In this document: in pieces, positions 7,235 through 9,195 of the stretch
How positions within the stretch are numbered: the stretch's first letter is position 1
Layout of the letters: every line of letters starts with the position of its first letter
From: Nitratifractor sp.
GTDB lineage: Bacteria > Campylobacterota > Campylobacteria > Campylobacterales > Sulfurovaceae
Assembly (NCBI GenBank): GCA_015490055.1
Contig: WFYP01000238.1
Location: 1 to 9,195 of the forward strand
DNA length: 9,195 bases
Direction of reading: 5' to 3'
Notes under the pieces: generated by a model
The model's database searches: none
What the model was told of the DNA's origin: nothing
Seen by the model: only the letters and a program-made list of their open reading frames with translations
Program-made: the position numbers and the translations under genes

Positions 7235-7782
7235 ACAAGCAAGGCAGAGGAAAAGGTAAAAAAGATAGCGTTATAATGAATGAGGCTATCAGAGCAAATG
7301 AGTTAAGAGTAATTAGTGATACAAAAGGTCAATTAGGTATTTTATCTAAAGCCGAAGCACTGCAACTAGCAGAAGAGGAAGGTGCAGATTTAGTGCTAAT
7401 GTCGCCAGATGCAAAACCGCCAGTTGCAAAAATTATGGATTACGGCAAGTATAAGTACCAACAAGAGAAGAAGAAAAAAGAGGCTCGTAAGAACCAAAAG
7501 AAGATAGATGTAAAAGAGGTAAAATTCTCTTGCAAAATTGCTCAAAACGATATAGATTACAAAGTTAAACACGCTAGAGAATTCTTAGATAAAGGCAAGC
7601 ATGTTAAATTGCGTGTATTCCTAAGAGGTCGTGAAATGGCAACTCCACAACTAGGAGTTGAGGTTCTAAACAATATATGGCCTCTTCTTGAAGATGTAGC
7701 AACACTAGAGAAACCACCAGTACAAGAGGGTCGATATATTAGTATGTATGTTGTACCTAAAAACGAACATAAAAAGAATTAA
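7231..7782 (+). CDS. infC: Translation initiation factor IF-3
   Basis: IF-3 binds the 30S subunit, prevents premature 50S joining and checks the start codon and initiator tRNA. The N-domain covers about 15-85, with MNEAIRANELRVISDTKGQLGILS and SPDAKPPVAKIMDYGKYKYQ. A Lys-rich linker (about 77-91) follows, and the C-domain runs from about 92, with VKEVKFSCKIAQNDIDYKVK and LRGREMATPQLG (131-142). The 183-residue length is normal with the TTG start; starting at Met16 would give 168. The basic N-terminal stretch MNKQGRGKGKKD is short and extra to the conserved domain. The gene is translationally coupled to thrS. In many bacteria rpmI and rplT follow infC, but they do not here; as I recall, Campylobacter jejuni also has them elsewhere. 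Confidence 0.96.
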   Translation: MNKQGRGKGKKDSVIMNEAIRANELRVISDTKGQLGILSKAEALQLAEEEGADLVLMSPDAKPPVAKIMDYGKYKYQQEKKKKEARKNQKKIDVKEVKFSCKIAQNDIDYKVKHAREFLDKGKHVKLRVFLRGREMATPQLGVEVLNNIWPLLEDVATLEKPPVQEGRYISMYVVPKNEHKKN

Positions 7783-7797
7783 ATCAGAAAATTTTTA

Positions 7798-7819
7798 TGC
7801 AAGGTAATCAAGCCTTGCA
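7798..7819 (+). terminator. Hairpin between infC and the pyrophosphatase-like gene
   Basis: TGCAAGG (7798-7804) pairs perfectly with CCTTGCA (7813-7819) around an 8-nt loop, 15 nt after the infC stop. No T-run follows; the next bases are the C/A-rich CGCCTACTAACAAC. In stem core and tail it resembles the element after tig. It may attenuate or process the transcript rather than terminate it, since no promoter is visible between it and the next gene. Confidence 0.4.
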
Positions 7820-7834
7820 CGCCTACTAACAACT

Positions 7835-8173
7835 ATGCAGAGTAAAAAATTTTTAAACAAAATAGTTACTGTTAAAATCGATAGACCACTTGGTTCTAAA
7901 CATCCAAAATTTGACTACATATACCCAATAAATTACGGATTTATTCCAAATACAATATCTGGTGATGGCGAAGAGTTAGATGCCTATATTTTAGGGGTTA
8001 ATGAGCCTCTTAAAGCGTTTAGGGGTCGATGTGTTGCAATAATTCACCGCTTAAATGATGATGACGATAAACTTATAGTAGTTCCTGAAAAGTTAAAGAA
8101 TATCAGCGACAAAGAGATACAAGAAGCAACAAATTTTCAAGAGAAGTACTTTATTTCTAAGATAAATAGATAG
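7835..8173 (+). CDS. Small inorganic pyrophosphatase-like protein (family I fold, short form)
   Basis: The protein is only 112 residues, against about 170-180 for bacterial family I pyrophosphatase. It keeps recognisable pieces of that family: VTVKIDRPLGSKHP (11-24), YPINYGFIPNT (30-40, like the YPxNYGYI element) and DGEELDA (44-50), where the classical signature is DxDPxD. Asp44 and Asp49 are kept but the middle Asp is Glu46. DDDDKLIVVPE (75-85) matches the later Asp-x-Lys site. Similar short proteins are found in Firmicutes and other bacteria and are often annotated as inorganic diphosphatase; activity on PPi is not certain. The ATG at 7835 has no clear Shine-Dalgarno. An in-frame TAA at 7805 bounds the start upstream and no better start codon lies between. 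It is probably co-transcribed with thrS-infC, whose aminoacylation step releases PPi. Confidence 0.8.
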   Translation: MQSKKFLNKIVTVKIDRPLGSKHPKFDYIYPINYGFIPNTISGDGEELDAYILGVNEPLKAFRGRCVAIIHRLNDDDDKLIVVPEKLKNISDKEIQEATNFQEKYFISKINR

Positions 8174-8188
8174 ATTTATATTTTATTA

Positions 8189-8206
8189 ATAAATTATAGG
8201 CATAAT
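8189..8206 (+). promoter_or_regulatory. Candidate promoter of the thioredoxin gene
   Basis: CATAAT at 8201-8206, behind AT-rich sequence and TATAGG, fits the window's promoter pattern with one mismatch to TATAAT. It lies 28 nt before the ATG, with AAAGGAA at 8224-8230 as a strong ribosome binding site. The preceding intergenic stretch (8174-8188) shows no terminator. Confidence 0.45.
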
Positions 8207-8234
8207 AGAGCTCATAAAATAATAAAGGAAAACA

Positions 8235-8606
8235 ATGGCAATAGTAGAATTAACTGCTGAAAATTTTAATGATGTAGCAGAGAAAAACCCAATTTTAATA
8301 ATCGACTTTTGGGCACCTTGGTGTGGACCTTGTCGTCAATTTGCACCAATTTACGAAGAGACAGCAGGCGAATATCCAGATATTGCATTTGGTAAAGTAA
8401 ACACAGAAGAGCAACAAGATATTGCGGGATATTTTAATATACAATCAATACCAACTGTAATGATAATTAGAGAGGGCGTAATAGTATTTTCGCAACCTGG
8501 AATGCTACCTAAAGAGGGGTTAAAAGATGTAATCGAGCAAGTAAAAGCTCTGGATATGGATGAAGTTCGTGCAGAAATAGCAAAAGAGGAAGAGGCTAAT
8601 AAATAA
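8235..8606 (+). CDS. Thioredoxin with extended C-terminus
   Basis: The redox motif WCGPC is at residues 29-33 within IDFWAPWCGPCRQFAPIYEE, and the cis-proline loop is SIPT (71-74). It should reduce protein disulfides in the cytoplasm, since there is no signal peptide. At 123 residues it is longer than the about 105 of classical TrxA. After the fold it carries a charged helical tail, VKALDMDEVRAEIAKEEEANK (split at 103-112 and 113-123). Two further traits, EEQQDIAGYF (58-67) and FSQPGMLP (85-92) instead of the usual Gly-rich turn, mark a separate thioredoxin subgroup seen in Proteobacteria rather than standard TrxA. The ATG start has AAAGGAA with a 4-nt spacer. The gene has a probable promoter of its own. 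Its partner thioredoxin reductase gene is not in the window. Confidence 0.92.
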   Translation: MAIVELTAENFNDVAEKNPILIIDFWAPWCGPCRQFAPIYEETAGEYPDIAFGKVNTEEQQDIAGYFNIQSIPTVMIIREGVIVFSQPGMLPKEGLKDVIEQVKALDMDEVRAEIAKEEEANK

Positions 8607-8616
8607 AATTTATTAG
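8596..8616 (+). other. Hairpin across the thioredoxin stop codon
   Basis: CTAATAAAT (8596-8604) pairs perfectly with ATTTATTAG (8608-8616) around AAA, so the TAA stop (8604-8606) sits at the tip. The stem is AT-only apart from the closing C-G and has no T-run after it. It may protect the mRNA 3' end or be a weak terminator; chance is possible in such AT-rich sequence. Confidence 0.35.
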
Positions 8617-8638
8617 TGACTATATGCATTATCTATAC

Positions 8639-8707
8639 TCTTGTATTTTATAATGTATAACTTTTAAAGGTAGCTAATATTACTTTTTAGCTATCTGTAA
8701 TACAAGG
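8639..8707. ncRNA. Possible structured RNA or DNA element, three-way-junction shape
   Basis: An outer stem CTTGTATT (8640-8647) pairs with AATACAAG (8699-8706). It encloses a small palindrome TTATA-ATG-TATAA (8648-8660) and a 9-bp hairpin AGGTAGCTA/TAGCTATCT (8668-8676 with 8688-8696, one G-T wobble, 11-nt loop). The alternative reading is a promoter: TATAAT at 8649-8654 would start transcription near the hairpin and exclude the outer stem from the RNA. I recognise no known RNA family. Confidence 0.25.
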
Positions 8708-8720
8708 CACTTCTGTTGCT

Positions 8721-8957
8721 ATTAAGTTAAGGATTCTATAGCCATTTAATGGCATTAATTATTAAATAAAATTGATAATTTACCATCGCCGTCATTCCCG
8801 TGAAAACGGGAATCTACAATTTTAACTGTCTATAAATAGCAATTTAACTTTTTTGAAAATTTAAACCGTAGATTCCCGTTTCCACGGGAATGACGCAATG
8901 GCTAGCTTTTTGCTTTTTGCTTTATGAATTTTATGGAGTAAAAACTCTTAACTTAAT
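8721..8957. repeat. 11-bp inverted repeat bracketing the REP-doublet
   Basis: ATTAAGTTAAG at 8721-8731 recurs as its reverse complement CTTAACTTAAT at 8947-8957. Both copies, read towards the doublet, are preceded by GGCACT at different distances (8706-8711 on +, and about 8977-8982 on -). The enclosed segment is 237 bp. The arms could be the ends of a small non-autonomous element, but they are AT-rich and chance cannot be ruled out. Confidence 0.3.
8783..8901. repeat. REP-doublet (REPIN/dRS3-like) inverted repeat
   Basis: Two 28-bp arms, 8790-8817 and 8868-8895, are reverse complements with one mismatch. Each arm is itself a hairpin with an 8-bp stem ATTCCCGT/ACGGGAAT and a 4-nt loop (stems 8794-8801/8806-8813 and 8872-8879/8884-8891). 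Each carries GTAG at the foot of its stem (8868-8871 on +, 8817-8814 on -). The core ATTCCC-N8-GGGAAT equals the dRS3 consensus of Neisseria. GTAG plus palindrome is the layout of REP elements moved by RAYT transposases (IS200/IS605-related). The 50-bp spacer is AT-rich. Weaker pairing reaches out to CCAT and ATGG at 8783 and 8901. No transposase is in the window, so it would move in trans. Confidence 0.75.
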
Positions 8958-8981
8958 GTCAATGTAGCGCATCTCCAGTGC

Positions 8982-8998
8982 CATTGTTCAGTTATAAT
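8982..8998 (+). promoter_or_regulatory. Orphan promoter-like box
   Basis: TATAAT at 8993-8998 follows ATTGTTCAGT. No supported gene begins within the next 190 bases. A second TATAAT at 9171-9176 lies close to the window end. Either could drive a gene beyond 9195 or be a chance match in AT-rich DNA. Confidence 0.25.
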
Positions 8999-9195
8999 AA
9001 ACTTAATGCTTACAATCAGTGTCGTTATGAGTAGAACAAAAAATCTAACTCAAATTGCCGAAATACTTCGCTTATTAAAATTGGTATATTTAGATAAATT
9101 TTCAAAAAATGTAAGCTTATCTCATAATATATCATACACTTATATCTTTGGAATTCTATTTAAAAATCAATATAATTCCATTTAATGCCTAAGCT

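Larger units (their letters stand above)
8607..9195. other. Long non-coding stretch with repeats and structured elements
   Basis: No convincing gene lies in these 589 bases on either strand. Open frames are short and lack ribosome binding sites; the longest read on the + strand is 52 codons at 9027-9185. The stretch holds a possible three-way-junction structure (8639-8707), a small palindrome GCCATTTAATGGC (8741-8753), a REP-doublet (8783-8901), a GCTTTTT tandem (8905-8924), an 11-bp inverted repeat around the doublet, and TATAAT boxes at 8649, 8993 and 9171. A richer patch at about 8958-8985 (TGTAGCGCATCTCC and following) differs in composition from the AT-rich surroundings and may be a relic of an inserted element. 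Confidence 0.6.

Noticed and set aside
7033..7242. A 69-codon open frame on the - strand over the end of thrS
   Set aside because: It is a shadow of thrS without independent support.
7276..7278. ATG at codon 16 as the infC start
   Set aside because: It has no Shine-Dalgarno, whereas the upstream TTG has GAGG at 7-nt spacing and the classic 4-nt overlap with thrS.
8351..8629. A 92-codon open frame on the - strand over trx
   Set aside because: It lies antisense to a certain thioredoxin gene, and its Ser-rich product with no known motif reflects the complementary codons.
8868..8895. Reading the GGGAAT hairpins as a CRISPR repeat or a bidirectional terminator
   Set aside because: There are only two inverted copies without regular spacers, and no T-run follows. 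The REP/dRS3 layout explains them better.
9027..9185. A 52-codon open frame on the + strand beginning MSRTKNLTQIAEILR
   Set aside because: There is no Shine-Dalgarno before the ATG, the product matches no family I know, and AT-rich non-coding DNA gives frames of this size. It could be a degraded gene start, but this is unsupported.

Overview
The window looks like a piece of a Campylobacterota (epsilonproteobacterial) chromosome. The base composition is AT-rich and AGA/TTA codons are common. The order tig-clpP-def is one I know from Campylobacter. The threonyl-tRNA synthetase lacks the N-terminal TGS domain, as in that group. Promoters show a good -10 box behind T-rich sequence and no recognisable -35. 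Genus and species cannot be fixed from the sequence alone. All nine supported genes lie on the + strand.

Region 1 (1-2623) is a nascent-protein processing block: trigger factor, the ClpP peptidase and peptide deformylase. tig ends in a strong hairpin followed by a C-rich, G-free stretch that looks like a Rho-dependent terminator. clpP then has its own promoter and runs into def after 9 nt. Region 2 (2624-5295) is a two-gene operon: a DUF898/YjgN-family multi-spanning membrane protein with an unusual 150-residue hydrophilic N-terminus, and a membrane-anchored M48 zinc metallopeptidase 8 nt downstream. The pairing suggests joint work in the inner membrane, but the substrate is unknown. A G-rich tandem repeat tract (5293-5352) separates it from the next unit.

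Region 3 (5353-8606) is the translation block thrS-infC, overlapping by 4 nt with infC starting at TTG. It is followed by a small protein related to family I inorganic pyrophosphatase and by a thioredoxin with its own promoter. The rpmI-rplT pair that follows infC in many bacteria is absent here.

Region 4 (8607-9195) has no convincing gene. It holds several structured or repeated elements: a hairpin over the trx stop codon, a possible three-way-junction structure, a REP-doublet (REPIN/dRS3-like) inverted repeat whose two hairpins both have GNRA-type loops, an 11-bp inverted repeat bracketing that element, and an orphan promoter-like box. This region is the most likely place for mobile or undescribed non-coding elements. 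I saw no rRNA or tRNA gene, CRISPR array or intact insertion sequence.
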